Source: UBA7185 sp964606855 (GTDB taxonomy: Bacteria; Bacillota; Peptococcia; Peptococcales; Peptococcaceae). Taken from it: a stretch of 55,595 nucleotides of DNA. The stretch covers positions 1 through 55,595 of the forward strand of contig CAZSHM010000007.1 of assembly GCA_964606855.1 (NCBI GenBank), in the 5' to 3' direction. Positions 1 to 8,326 of the stretch are shown one piece after another. The notes beneath the pieces were generated by a model. That model saw only the letters and a program-made list of their open reading frames with translations. It had not been told where the DNA came from and did no database searches. Made by a program: the position numbers and the translations under genes. Numbering within the stretch: the first letter of the stretch is position 1; each line of letters opens with the position of its first letter.

Positions 1-28
1 CAAGCGCCAAAAATTTGCAAAAAAAGGT

Positions 29-57
29 TTGACGAACCGCGGGGAACGTGCTATACT
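29..57 (+). promoter_or_regulatory. promoter of tRNA-Ala
   Basis: TTGACG (29-34), a 17-bp spacer and TATACT (52-57) form a good sigma-A promoter. The -10 ends 13 bp before the mature tRNA. Confidence 0.8.
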
Positions 58-70
58 CAAACTGTGCCGA

Positions 71-146
71 GGGGGTATAGCTCAGCTGGGAGAGCGCTTG
101 AATGGCATTCAAGAGGCCAGCGGTTCGATTCCGCTTATCTCCACCA
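71..146 (+). tRNA. tRNA-Ala (anticodon GGC)
   Basis: A complete cloverleaf can be folded. The acceptor GGGGGTA pairs with TATCTCC (two G-T wobbles), the D arm starts GCTC, and the anticodon stem CTTGA/TCAAG encloses loop ATGGCAT with anticodon GGC. The T arm is AGCGG/CCGCT and the CCA end is encoded. A terminator follows within 6 bp. Confidence 0.95.
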
Positions 147-151
147 ACGAG

Positions 152-191
152 AGAGCCGTTTCACGGGAATACCGTGAAGCGGCTCTTTTTT
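152..191 (+). terminator. intrinsic terminator after tRNA-Ala
   Basis: A long inverted repeat (AGAGCCG...CGGCTCT with an inner TTCACGG/CCGTGAA) is followed by six T. It closes the single-gene tRNA transcript. Confidence 0.9.
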
Positions 192-283
192 GTTTCAGAT
201 TCTTCTGTTTCGATCTGTTCGGTTTCGATCGCTTGGCCCCTTCTGTCCCCGCGCTTTTCGCCGCGCACCGCGCGGCGAAAAGC

Positions 284-796
284 TCAGGGGACGACCGCCT
301 GCTGAAGCTGCTCCAGGACAAAATCGCCAAGCTGCTCGTAAGGGATGCCCAGCGCCACGGAGAGTTCTTCGTGGAGCATCGCCTCCGCCTGCTTCATGTA
401 CTGCAGGTCGGTTTTTCCCGCCGATTTGCCTGTGGCGGTGAGGACGCGGCTCTTTTTGCGGATGCCCTTGATCATCTGCACAAGTGTGCGGCAGTCGTGG
501 CTGCGAAGCTGGGTCTTGTACTGTTCCTGGAGGGCCTTCTGATCTCTGGAGTAGTTGGGCTGCTCCGGGATCTGCGGGATGGCGGAGATCAGAGCCATCG
601 CCTCCTCGCGCGTGAGGATGGGACGCATAAATACGGGGGAGTTCACCGGCACATAGATGACGCCGGAGCCGCGCACCGGGGCGAGACAATAGTAGAGCGT
701 ATCCGGCGCGGCGTCAAAGTCCTCCGGCACGGCGACCTGCTCTACGCGGCAGACGCCGGTGCTGCGGTATACGATATAGTCGCCCTCTTGAAACAT
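284..796 (-). CDS. CarD-like / CdnL-type transcriptional regulator
   Basis: This 170-residue protein opens with the CarD/TRCF RNA-polymerase-interacting fold: 'FQEGDYIVYRSTGVCRVEQV' at residues 2-21, followed by a YVP/SPVFMRP segment. A helical C-terminal half follows (about residues 70-160). In the CarD/CdnL family this N-terminal domain binds the RNAP beta subunit and the C-terminal domain contacts promoter DNA, stabilising open complexes. Length and layout fit the family. The ATG at 794-796 was chosen over an upstream in-frame ATG because AGGAGG (803-808) sits 6-8 bases before it. The gene is monocistronic, with its own promoter at 923-951. Direct target genes cannot be told from the sequence. 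Confidence 0.85.
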   Translation of the reverse strand: MFQEGDYIVYRSTGVCRVEQVAVPEDFDAAPDTLYYCLAPVRGSGVIYVPVNSPVFMRPILTREEAMALISAIPQIPEQPNYSRDQKALQEQYKTQLRSHDCRTLVQMIKGIRKKSRVLTATGKSAGKTDLQYMKQAEAMLHEELSVALGIPYEQLGDFVLEQLQQAVVP

Positions 797-922
797 GCAA
801 TAACCTCCTCGCGGAAAGCATTCGATAGGGAAGCGCGCGTTTTTTGTGCGGCGGAGTTTCGCGCGGCGGCATCCGCCGAAGAAGAGGCCGGACGCGGCCA
901 AAGAAAAAAATATTCTATACGT

Positions 923-951
923 ATTATAATATATTTTTCGCATTTCGATAA
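923..951 (-). promoter_or_regulatory. promoter of the carD-like gene
   Basis: On the minus strand, TTATCG (946-951) and a perfect TATAAT (923-928) are separated by 17 bp. The implied leader is about 120 nt. Confidence 0.6.
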
Positions 952-1029
952 GGGGCAATTTCGCTCTGCGGAATAAAATTATTTAATCCGCAAGTATAAG
1001 TCCGCCTGCCGGGACAAGCGCCCGCGCCG

Positions 1030-2418
1030 CTACAGCCAGGCCGCCTGCAAAAGCGCCGCGCCCCGGCGAAGCTGGCCGCCGTCCAGGGCCGCGAAGCCCA
1101 GCAGCGACTTGCTCCGGTGCTCCGGCGGCACCGGCCCGTCGAAGTAGGGCGAGATGGGGTAGACGCGCGCGCCCTTTTCGGCGGCGCGGGCGCACATCTC
1201 CGGTTCCTCCAGGCCGTTCCGCAGCTGCACCGTGAGATAGAGCCCCGCGTCCCCGCCAAAGATGCGGAGCGCGTCGCCAAACCCCGAGAGCGCCTGCGTC
1301 AATTCTTGGCAGCGGGTGCGGTAGAGTTTGCGCATCTTGTTGAGATGCGTTTCATAGTGGCCCGAGAGGATGAACTCGCAGAGCACCGCCTGCTCGAACC
1401 GGGACACCGCCGACTGAAAGGAGAGATACTGCTCCAGGTAGACGGTCAGGAGCGGCGGCGGCAGCACCATATAGCTGATGCGCAGCGACGGCGCGATGGA
1501 TTTGGAGAACGTGCCCAGGTAGATGACGCGGCCGTTCTGATCCAGGCTCTGCAGTGCCGGGACGGGGCGCGAGTTGTAGCGGAACTCGCTGTCGTAGTCG
1601 TCCTCGATGATGTAGCGCCGCTCCCCCTGCTGGCTCCAGTTGAGCAGCTGGATGCGCCGGTTTACGGGCATCGTCACGCCCAAAGGGAACTGGTGGGAGG
1701 GCGTCACATAGACGGCGATGTTGTCGTACCCCGCCAGCGGATCCACCCGCATCCCCTGCTCATCCACGGGGAAAAAGCAGACCTTGTGGCCCATGCGCCG
1801 GAAGAAGCGCATGGCCTTGTGGTAGACGGGATTCTCCATGCCGATGGTGCAGTCGCTGTCCAGAATGTAGCTGAGCATCTGCAGCAGATTGTCGTTGCCC
1901 GCGCCGATGATGACCTGCTCCGGGCTGCAGCTGACGCTGCGCGCCTGGTAGAGGTAGCCGGCGATGGCCTGCCGCAGCCGCTCATCGCCCTGCGGCGGCG
2001 TGCTGGTGAGCAGAGCGGGGTCGGATTCGTTGAAGCATTTGTCCATCGTGCGCCGCCAGGCCCGGAAGGGGAATTTATCCCGCGCCACATCGCTGATGGA
2101 GAAATCCACCAGGCATGGCTCCGGCGACGGCGGCTGCGGCGCGGGGGGCGCCGGAGTGCCGCTCCTGAGCAGTTCATCCAGATGGCAGACAAAAAATCCG
2201 CGCTGGGGCAGCGGCTGCAGGAATCCCTCGGAAACCAGCTGACCGTAGGCCGTGCTCACCGTGTTGACGCTGATGCCGTACTCCGCCGCCAGCTTGCGCT
2301 TGGAGGGAAGCCGCGCACCTTCCGGCAGTGCGCCGTCGCGGATCTGGGACTTGATTTGGCGGTAGATTTGCAGATAGAGCGGTGCGGAGGAGGAGTCCTC
2401 CAGCGTGAGCGGGAGCAT
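1030..2418 (-). CDS. MocR-family (GntR-HTH / aminotransferase-like) regulator
   Basis: This 462-residue two-domain protein has an N-terminal GntR winged helix (about residues 10-75, 'PLYLQIYRQIKSQIRDG', 'LPSKRKLAAEYGISVNTV'). A fold-type-I aminotransferase domain follows (about 110-462), with the PLP Schiff-base lysine in 'GTFSKSIAPSLR' (Lys306). MocR proteins bind PLP or PLP-amino-acid adducts and usually control a divergent gene. Here that is the class V aminotransferase at 2652, and two identical 10-bp repeats lie between them. The start at ATG 2416-2418 follows AGGAGG by 8 bp; an upstream in-frame start at 2520 would overlap the operator and lacks a ribosome site. The regulator could be PdxR- or GabR-like, but the effector is not readable from the sequence. 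Confidence 0.9.
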   Translation of the reverse strand: MLPLTLEDSSSAPLYLQIYRQIKSQIRDGALPEGARLPSKRKLAAEYGISVNTVSTAYGQLVSEGFLQPLPQRGFFVCHLDELLRSGTPAPPAPQPPSPEPCLVDFSISDVARDKFPFRAWRRTMDKCFNESDPALLTSTPPQGDERLRQAIAGYLYQARSVSCSPEQVIIGAGNDNLLQMLSYILDSDCTIGMENPVYHKAMRFFRRMGHKVCFFPVDEQGMRVDPLAGYDNIAVYVTPSHQFPLGVTMPVNRRIQLLNWSQQGERRYIIEDDYDSEFRYNSRPVPALQSLDQNGRVIYLGTFSKSIAPSLRISYMVLPPPLLTVYLEQYLSFQSAVSRFEQAVLCEFILSGHYETHLNKMRKLYRTRCQELTQALSGFGDALRIFGGDAGLYLTVQLRNGLEEPEMCARAAEKGARVYPISPYFDGPVPPEHRSKSLLGFAALDGGQLRRGAALLQAAWL

Positions 2419-2465
2419 ACGCGTCGCCTCCTGATGCAGGAAGGCCCGATGGGGGCACCCTGAAG

Positions 2466-2499
2466 AAACTGATACCATAAAATTTTTTAAAACTGATAC
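2466..2499. promoter_or_regulatory. direct-repeat operator of the MocR regulator
   Basis: AAACTGATAC occurs identically at 2466-2475 and 2490-2499, a 24-bp period that places both copies on nearly the same DNA face. MocR regulators typically recognise direct repeats in the divergent intergenic region. The second copy adjoins the -35 region of the rightward promoter (TATACT at 2523-2528). Binding is inferred. Confidence 0.65.
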
Positions 2500-2528
2500 T
2501 TTTAATAAGACCACACGCACAGTATACT
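2500..2528 (+). promoter_or_regulatory. probable promoter of the class V aminotransferase
   Basis: TATACT at 2523-2528 has a weak -35 (TTTTAA, 2500-2505) 17 bp upstream. The poor -35 next to an operator repeat suggests an activator-dependent promoter, which fits MocR control. Confidence 0.5.
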
Positions 2529-2651
2529 GGAAACACAGGCGCCTGTCAAGCGCGACCGGCGGAAAACAGGGATGCGGTTGTGCGCGAACGGGAGGCGTGT
2601 GCCCGCCGGAACAGGCGGGGAGAAAAATTTTTTCGAGAGGGGAAGTATCCG

Positions 2652-3830
2652 ATGCATGAGAAGGAGTATTCTTGGAGCAAGACGATTTTTCAAGACACGG
2701 ACGTCAAGATTATGACGCCGGGACCGACCCAGGTGCGGGAGAATGTGCGCCGCGCGCGCAGCGTCGCCACCACCAATCCCGATCTGGATCCGGCCTTCTA
2801 TGAGTTTTACCGCGATACCTGTGCCCTCCTGGGACGGCTGCTGCACACCGAAAACCCCTGCTACATTCTGAGCGGAGAGGGAATCCTGGGGCTGGAGGCG
2901 GCCTGCGCCTCCCTGACGGAGCCGGGCGACCGCGTGCTTGTGCTGGACAACGGGATCTTCGGCAGGGGCTTCGCCGACTTCGTGCGCATTTACGGCGGGG
3001 AGCCGATCCTCTACACGGCGGATTACCACCGCCCCTTTGACGTGGAGGCGCTCTCCGAATGGCTTGCGCGGGATCACGATTTCAAGTATGCGGCCGTGGT
3101 GCACTGTGACACGCCCACCGGTATACAGAATCCGATCGAGCAGATTTGTCCGCTCCTGGCGCGCTACGGCATTCTCTCCGTGGTGGACGCCGTCTCCAGT
3201 ATGTTCGGTGTGGAGATCGACGTCGACGCCTGCCAGGCGGATATCGTCTGCGGCGGATCCCAGAAGGCGCTCTCCGCGCCGGTGGGGCTGACGATGCTCT
3301 GCGTCAGTCCGCGCGCGCTGGCTGCCATGGAACACCGCCGGGTGCCCATCGCATCCTTCTACGCGAACATTCTCAATTTCCGCGACTATTACAAGAACAA
3401 GTGGTTTCCCTATACGATGCCCATCAGCGACATCTACGGCCTGCGGGCGGCGCTGGAGAACGTGGCGGCGGATCCGGAGATCTATCGGCGCCATGCGGCC
3501 ATCGCCGGAGCGGTGCGCAAGGCGCTCCGCGCGGCGGGGCTCCCGCTCTATCTGGAGGACGGGTTTTGCCCCACGGTGACGGTGGCCTATCCGCCCGAGG
3601 GCGTGGAAGCGGGGGCGCTCCTGGCGCGGATGGAGACGCAGTACCATGTGATGATCGCGGGCTGCTTCGATGAGCTGGCGGGCAAGGTGATCCGTCTGGG
3701 ACATATGGGAGAGAACGCGAATACGGCGGACGTGGCGCAGATGCTCTCTGCCCTGGAGCAGGCGCTGCGCGATCTCGGAGCGCCCCGCGCCGTCTCGATG
3801 CGGGAGGTTTTTCTGCGGGAGATGGCCTGA
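2652..3830 (+). CDS. class V aminotransferase (alanine-glyoxylate / PucG-like)
   Basis: A 392-residue fold-type-I PLP enzyme. It carries the class V N-terminal 'MTPGPTQV', an aspartate in 'SVVDAVSSMFG' that should contact the PLP ring nitrogen, and the PLP lysine in 'GGSQKALSAPVG' (Lys205). The family includes alanine-glyoxylate, serine-glyoxylate and (S)-ureidoglycine-glyoxylate aminotransferases; the sequence does not decide between them. ATG 2652 follows AGAGGGGA by about 8 bp, and an upstream GTG-frame extension has no ribosome site. The gene stands alone, divergent from the MocR regulator, and is terminated at 3907-3934. Substrate could be glyoxylate or another small oxo acid. Confidence 0.85.
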   Translation: MHEKEYSWSKTIFQDTDVKIMTPGPTQVRENVRRARSVATTNPDLDPAFYEFYRDTCALLGRLLHTENPCYILSGEGILGLEAACASLTEPGDRVLVLDNGIFGRGFADFVRIYGGEPILYTADYHRPFDVEALSEWLARDHDFKYAAVVHCDTPTGIQNPIEQICPLLARYGILSVVDAVSSMFGVEIDVDACQADIVCGGSQKALSAPVGLTMLCVSPRALAAMEHRRVPIASFYANILNFRDYYKNKWFPYTMPISDIYGLRAALENVAADPEIYRRHAAIAGAVRKALRAAGLPLYLEDGFCPTVTVAYPPEGVEAGALLARMETQYHVMIAGCFDELAGKVIRLGHMGENANTADVAQMLSALEQALRDLGAPRAVSMREVFLREMA

Positions 3831-3906
3831 GCACGCGCCGCGGGCGGGCGCTCGTCTCCGCCAGACGAGATATCCGTTTCACGCCCAATGCATACGCAAA
3901 AAACGA

Positions 3907-3935
3907 AAGCAACAGCAATTTTGCTGTTGCTTTTA
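3907..3935. terminator. bidirectional-looking terminator overlapping the his promoter
   Basis: Thirteen-bp arms AAAGCAACAGCAA (3907-3919) and TTGCTGTTGCTTT (3922-3934) enclose a 2-base spacer, with A-rich sequence on the left and T-rich on the right. The right arm contains TTGCTT (3928-3933), the -35 of the his promoter. Confidence 0.8.
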
Positions 3936-3956
3936 GTGCTTTAGCGTGTTAAAATG
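3928..3956 (+). promoter_or_regulatory. promoter of the his operon
   Basis: TTGCTT (3928-3933), a 17-bp spacer and TAAAAT (3951-3956) lie 62 bp before hisZ. The leader is too short for a T-box or a his leader peptide, and none is visible. Confidence 0.65.
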
Positions 3957-4017
3957 GTAAAACAACCACTGCGGTGCGCATCGCGCGGACGCAGAAACCG
4001 GACAGGCGGAGGAGATC

Positions 4018-5238
4018 ATGGGACGGTACGACAGGGTGACGCCGGACGGCGCCAAGGACTATCTGTTTGACGAGTGCAGCCGCCGCTCGCGGGTGACGGG
4101 CATTCTGAAGGAAATTTTCAAATCGAGAGGCTATCGGCGCGTGATGACGCCGACGCTGGAATTCTACGATGTCTTCCGCGCGTCCGACGCCTATCTGCCT
4201 CAGGAGAACATGTATAAGCTGATCGACGGCAAGGGGCGTCTCCTGGTGCTCTGCCCTGACGGCACAGTGCCAATCGCGCGGCTCGCGGCGACGCGGCTCC
4301 TGCATATGGAGATGCCGCTCCGGCTCTACTACAGCCACAACGTCTACCGCATGGCCAACGACCTGCGCGGCCACAGCAGCGAGATCTACCAGTGCGGCGC
4401 GGAGCTGATCGGCAGCGGCTCTCTGCGCAGCGATCTGGAGATTCTGGAGATGGCGGCCGGCAGTCTGGAGCAAATCAGCGGTGGGGCTTACCGGCTGGAG
4501 ATCTGCCACATCGGCTATTTCAAGGCGCTGATGGACAGCCTTGGCGCGGACGCCGACGTGCGGGAGGAGATCCGCCGCCTGATCGAGCAGAAGAACTTCG
4601 CCGCCCTGAACGATGTGCTGGAGCAGTTCCCGGACAATCGCGCCGCCGCGGCGCTGCGCTATCTGCCGAGGCTCTTCGGCGGGGAGGAGGTCTTTGAGCG
4701 CGCCTACGCGCTCTTTGACGACCCGAACGCCCGCCGGAGTCTCGATGATCTGCAGACCATCTACCGCAGCCTGAAAGAACTGGGCCTGGGCGACGGCGTC
4801 ATCATCGATCTGGGACTGGTAAACCAGGCGGAGTACTATACCGGCGTGATCTTCCGGGGCTACTTCCACGAGGTGGGGGAGCCGGTGCTCTCCGGCGGCC
4901 GCTACGACAATCTTCTGCGCGATTTCGGGGCGGATCAGCCCGCGGTCGGCTTCGCCGTGAATGTGGATCTGGCCAGCAGCGTGGTGGAAAAGCGCCCTCC
5001 GCTCACGGCGGACACGCTGGTGATGCCGGCAGAGGACGCGTATCTGGTCAAGGCGATCACCTACTACCGGCAGCTGATCGCGCGCGGGCAGGTGGTGGAG
5101 AACTGCCTCCTCTCGGAGAAGGATGAGGCGGTGGCCTACGCGGCGCGGCGCGGCATCCCGCAGGTGCACATCGTCGGCCGCACGACGGAGATCATCGATG
5201 TGGATCCGGCGCGGGCGGAAGGAGGCGAGGCGCGGTGA
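4018..5238 (+). CDS. hisZ: ATP phosphoribosyltransferase regulatory subunit HisZ
   Basis: A 406-residue class II aminoacyl-tRNA-synthetase-like protein resembling the HisRS catalytic core. It shows the opening 'TPDGAKDYLFDE', motif 1-like 'GYRRVMTPTLEFYDVF' and motif 3-like 'LSGGRYDNLLRDFG'. HisZ has no ligase role; it assembles with short-form HisG to make the active first enzyme of histidine synthesis. Its position directly before a short hisG (4-bp overlap, TGA/GTG) and the absence of a full HisRS anticodon-binding domain support HisZ over HisS. ATG 4018 follows GGAGGAG. First gene of the his operon. Confidence 0.92.
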   Translation: MGRYDRVTPDGAKDYLFDECSRRSRVTGILKEIFKSRGYRRVMTPTLEFYDVFRASDAYLPQENMYKLIDGKGRLLVLCPDGTVPIARLAATRLLHMEMPLRLYYSHNVYRMANDLRGHSSEIYQCGAELIGSGSLRSDLEILEMAAGSLEQISGGAYRLEICHIGYFKALMDSLGADADVREEIRRLIEQKNFAALNDVLEQFPDNRAAAALRYLPRLFGGEEVFERAYALFDDPNARRSLDDLQTIYRSLKELGLGDGVIIDLGLVNQAEYYTGVIFRGYFHEVGEPVLSGGRYDNLLRDFGADQPAVGFAVNVDLASSVVEKRPPLTADTLVMPAEDAYLVKAITYYRQLIARGQVVENCLLSEKDEAVAYAARRGIPQVHIVGRTTEIIDVDPARAEGGEAR

Positions 5239-5903
5239 GACCGATTCGTATCGCCCTGACCAAGGGGCGCCTGGAGGAGCAGAGCATCGAGATGCTCGAG
5301 CAGCTGGGCTATGACTGCAGTGAGGTGCGCGCAAAGGGGCGCCGGCTCATCCTGCCGATCAAGAACGCGGACATCGAGATTGTGCTGGCCAAGGCCGCGG
5401 ATGTGATCACCTATGTGGAGCACGGCGTCTGTGATCTGGGCGTGGTGGGCAAGGACACCATCATGGAGTACGGCGGCACGTTCTACGAGGTGGCCGACCT
5501 GGGCTTCGGCCGCTGCCGCTTCGTCCTGGCGCTGCCGGAGAACGTGGACTTTTATGCAGGATACCACACGCGTTCGATCGCCAGCAAGTATGTGAATGTG
5601 ACGCGCAATTATTTTGCGAAAAAGAGTATGGCGGTGGATATCGTCAAGATCGAGGGCTCGGTGGAGCTGGCTCCGATCCTGGGGCTTTCCGACGCCATTG
5701 TGGATATCGTGGAGACCGGCACCACGCTCCGGGAGAACGGCCTGGTGGTGGCGGAGGAGATCTGCCGGGTGAGCGCGCGGCTCATTGTCAACATCGCCAG
5801 CATGAAGCTGCGCAAGCGGGAGATCGACGAGCTGGTGGGCAGAGTGGAGACTTATGTGGCGGCGCGGAACGCGCGGGAAAAGGAGCGGAGGGAATCATGC
5901 TAG
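5235..5903 (+). CDS. hisG: ATP phosphoribosyltransferase, short form
   Basis: A 222-residue short-form HisG. It has 'IRIALTKGRLEEQSIEML' at the start, the 'DVITYVEHGVCDLGVVGKD' segment and the PRPP-binding 'DAIVDIVETGTTLRENGL' loop. It catalyses ATP + PRPP to phosphoribosyl-ATP. The C-terminal regulatory domain of long HisG is missing, so it should require HisZ, encoded immediately upstream. The GTG start overlaps the hisZ stop, suggesting translational coupling. Confidence 0.97.
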   Translation: MRPIRIALTKGRLEEQSIEMLEQLGYDCSEVRAKGRRLILPIKNADIEIVLAKAADVITYVEHGVCDLGVVGKDTIMEYGGTFYEVADLGFGRCRFVLALPENVDFYAGYHTRSIASKYVNVTRNYFAKKSMAVDIVKIEGSVELAPILGLSDAIVDIVETGTTLRENGLVVAEEICRVSARLIVNIASMKLRKREIDELVGRVETYVAARNAREKERRESC

Positions 5904-7252
5904 AATCTGCAGACAGGATGGAACCGATCGTCCGGATCACGGTGGCGGACGGCACGTCGGAGCGGGCCCTTTTGCGGGAGCTGCGATCGCGCGGCCGCGA
6001 GACAGACCGGCGCGTGACGCGGGCGGTGGCGGAGATCCTGGAGGCGGTGCGCACGGGCGGAGATGCGGCTGTGCGCGCCTATACGGAGCAGTTCGACGGC
6101 CGCGCGCCCGCGCGGACGGAGGTGCCGCGCGCGGAGATGGAGGCGGCCGCGGCGGCGGCCGATCCGCGCTTTGTGGCCGCGCTGCGGAACGCCCTGGCCA
6201 ACATCCGCGATTTTCACAGCCGCCAGAAACAGCAGAGCTTCATCGACGCGCGCCCGGACGGCGTGCTCCTGGGGCAGCGCATTCGCGGGCTCAAGCGGGT
6301 CGGGCTCTACGTGCCCGGCGGCACGGCGGCCTACCCCTCCTCGGTGCTGATGAACGCCGTTCCGGCCAAGATCGCCGGCGTGGAGGAACTCATCCTGGTG
6401 ACGCCGCCGCGCAGGGACGGCACCGCCAACCCAGACATCCTGACGGCGGCGGTCCTGTCCGGGGTGGATCGCGTCTTCCTCGCGGGCGGTGCCCAGGCGG
6501 TGGCGGCGCTGGCCTACGGCACCGAGACGATCCCCCGCGTGGATAAAATCGTGGGGCCGGGCAATGTCTACGTGGCGACGGCGAAGCGCAGTCTCTACGG
6601 GGTGGTGGATATCGATATGATCGCCGGGCCCAGCGAGATCCTGGTGATGGCGGACCAGACCGCCGATCCGCGGTTTTTGGCGGCGGATCTCATGAGCCAG
6701 GCGGAGCACGATGTGCTGGCGTCGGCCGTCCTGCTCACGACCGACCGCCGCGTGGCCGAGGAGACGGCCGCGGAGATCTCCCGGCAGCTTGCCGCGCTGT
6801 CGCGGCGCGAGATCATCGCGCGCGCACTGTCGGATTACGGCGCCATCATCCTCTGCCCCGATGCAGACCGGATGGTGGAGCTGGCGAACGAGTTCGCGCC
6901 AGAGCACCTGGAGGTGCAGATGGCGGAGCCGCTCACCTATCTGGGACGGCTGGACAACGCCGGATCGGTCTTTCTGGGACGCTACGCGCCGGAGCCGCTG
7001 GGCGATTACTACGCGGGGCCGAACCATGTGCTGCCAACCGGGGGCACGGCGCGGTTCTTCTCGCCGCTGGGCGTGGACAGCTTTATCAAGAAGTCCAGTT
7101 ATATCTACTATACAGAGCAGGCGCTGGCCGCTGCCGGGGAGGATATCGTCCGCATCGCGGAGCGGGAAGGCCTGACGGCGCACGCGAACGCCATCTCCGT
7201 GCGCTTCGCGTCCGCGGGGGATCCCAATCCGAATTCCGAAGGAGAGGACTGA
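5897..7252 (+). CDS. hisD: histidinol dehydrogenase
   Basis: A 451-residue NAD-dependent, zinc-containing enzyme that oxidises L-histidinol to L-histidine in two steps. Visible signatures are 'VGLYVPGGTAAYPSSVLMN', 'FLAGGAQAVAALAYGT', 'DMIAGPSEILVMAD', 'QAEHD' and the C-terminal 'NHVLPTGGTARFFSPLGV'. It starts inside the end of hisG (7-bp overlap) behind GGAGCGGAGGG. Length is normal (about 430-450). Confidence 0.97.
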   Translation: MLESADRMEPIVRITVADGTSERALLRELRSRGRETDRRVTRAVAEILEAVRTGGDAAVRAYTEQFDGRAPARTEVPRAEMEAAAAAADPRFVAALRNALANIRDFHSRQKQQSFIDARPDGVLLGQRIRGLKRVGLYVPGGTAAYPSSVLMNAVPAKIAGVEELILVTPPRRDGTANPDILTAAVLSGVDRVFLAGGAQAVAALAYGTETIPRVDKIVGPGNVYVATAKRSLYGVVDIDMIAGPSEILVMADQTADPRFLAADLMSQAEHDVLASAVLLTTDRRVAEETAAEISRQLAALSRREIIARALSDYGAIILCPDADRMVELANEFAPEHLEVQMAEPLTYLGRLDNAGSVFLGRYAPEPLGDYYAGPNHVLPTGGTARFFSPLGVDSFIKKSSYIYYTEQALAAAGEDIVRIAEREGLTAHANAISVRFASAGDPNPNSEGED

Positions 7253-7255
7253 GCC

Positions 7256-8326
7256 ATGAGCTATCAGCTTCCGAAGAAACTGCAGAACTTGCAGGCCTAC
7301 CGGCCCGTCACCGGCGAGATGCGCGTGCGCCTGGACGCGAACGAGAGCTTTCTCAGCCTGCCGGGGCCGATCCGCCGGGAGATCGCGGAGCGGGTCTCCC
7401 GCATCGAGTTCAACCGCTATCCGGACCCGAACGCCACAGAACTGCGCGCGCGGTTTGCGGAGTATTTCGGGGTGAAGCCGGAACTGGTGGCGGCGTTCAA
7501 CGGCTCCGACGAGCTGCTGTTCCTGCTGGCCGCCTGCTTTGCCGACGCGGGGGAGGTGCTGCTGACGCTCGCGCCGGATTTCTCCATGTACGGCCTCTAC
7601 GGCGAACTCGCGGGGCTGCGGGTGGAGCGCTGCGGCAAGCGCGGGGATCTCTCCGTCGATGTGGAGGCGGTGATCGAGGCGGCGCGGGAGAAACAGGCGC
7701 GCCTTCTGATCTTCTCCAACCCCTGCAATCCGTCCTCGCTGGTGGAGAGCCGCGCGGATGTGCTGCGCATTGTCGAGGGCCTGCCCGATACCCTGGTGGC
7801 GGTGGATGAGGCCTATATGGAATTCGCCGAGGGATCGGTGCTGGGCGATGTGGAGCGCTATAACAATCTGCTGGTCGCGAAAACCTTTTCCAAGGCGTTC
7901 GGGCTTGCCGGGGCGCGGCTGGGGTTCGCTGTCTCCAACCGGACGGTTACCGGGGCGCTCCAGGCGGCCCGGTCGCCCTACAACGTGAACGCCATGTCGC
8001 AGGCGGTGGGATGCATCCTCCTGGATCACCCGGAGTATCTGGCGGCGTGCCGGCGGCAGATTCTGGAATCGCGGGACGCACTCTTCCGCATGCTGCGGGA
8101 TCTGGCGGGGCGTGTGCCTGCGATCCGCAGCATTCAGAACACGCATACGAATTTTGTCTATATGGAAGTGGAGGGCGCGGAGGAGGTACAGCAGGCGCTC
8201 CGCGCGCAGGGCATCTCCGTCCGGCGCATGGGCGGCTGTCTCCGCATCTGCGCCGGCAGCGAGGCGGAGAACGCGGCGCTCCTGGCGGCGCTGGAGGCCT
8301 ATTGGGGAGAGGAGGAACAGGCATGA
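7256..8326 (+). CDS. hisC: histidinol-phosphate aminotransferase
   Basis: A 356-residue class I/II aminotransferase. It has 'RLDANESFLSLP', 'FNRYPDPNATELR', 'NGSDELLFLL' and 'NPCNPSS', and a PLP lysine in 'TFSKAFGLAGARLGF' (Lys213). It converts imidazole-acetol phosphate to histidinol phosphate with glutamate. It starts 3 bp after hisD behind GAAGGAGAGG and its stop overlaps the hisB start (ATGA). Confidence 0.96.
   Translation: MSYQLPKKLQNLQAYRPVTGEMRVRLDANESFLSLPGPIRREIAERVSRIEFNRYPDPNATELRARFAEYFGVKPELVAAFNGSDELLFLLAACFADAGEVLLTLAPDFSMYGLYGELAGLRVERCGKRGDLSVDVEAVIEAAREKQARLLIFSNPCNPSSLVESRADVLRIVEGLPDTLVAVDEAYMEFAEGSVLGDVERYNNLLVAKTFSKAFGLAGARLGFAVSNRTVTGALQAARSPYNVNAMSQAVGCILLDHPEYLAACRRQILESRDALFRMLRDLAGRVPAIRSIQNTHTNFVYMEVEGAEEVQQALRAQGISVRRMGGCLRICAGSEAENAALLAALEAYWGEEEQA

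Noticed and set aside
2419..2520. 34-residue N-terminal extension of the MocR regulator
   Set aside because: It would place the operator repeats inside the coding region. The start at 2418 has AGGAGG at ideal distance and matches the GntR domain boundary.
5900..8146. 748-codon open frame on the minus strand across hisD-hisC
   Set aside because: It is antisense to two certain genes. Its His/Arg/Ala/Gln-rich composition is the usual product of reading GC-rich codons in reverse, and it has no ribosome site.
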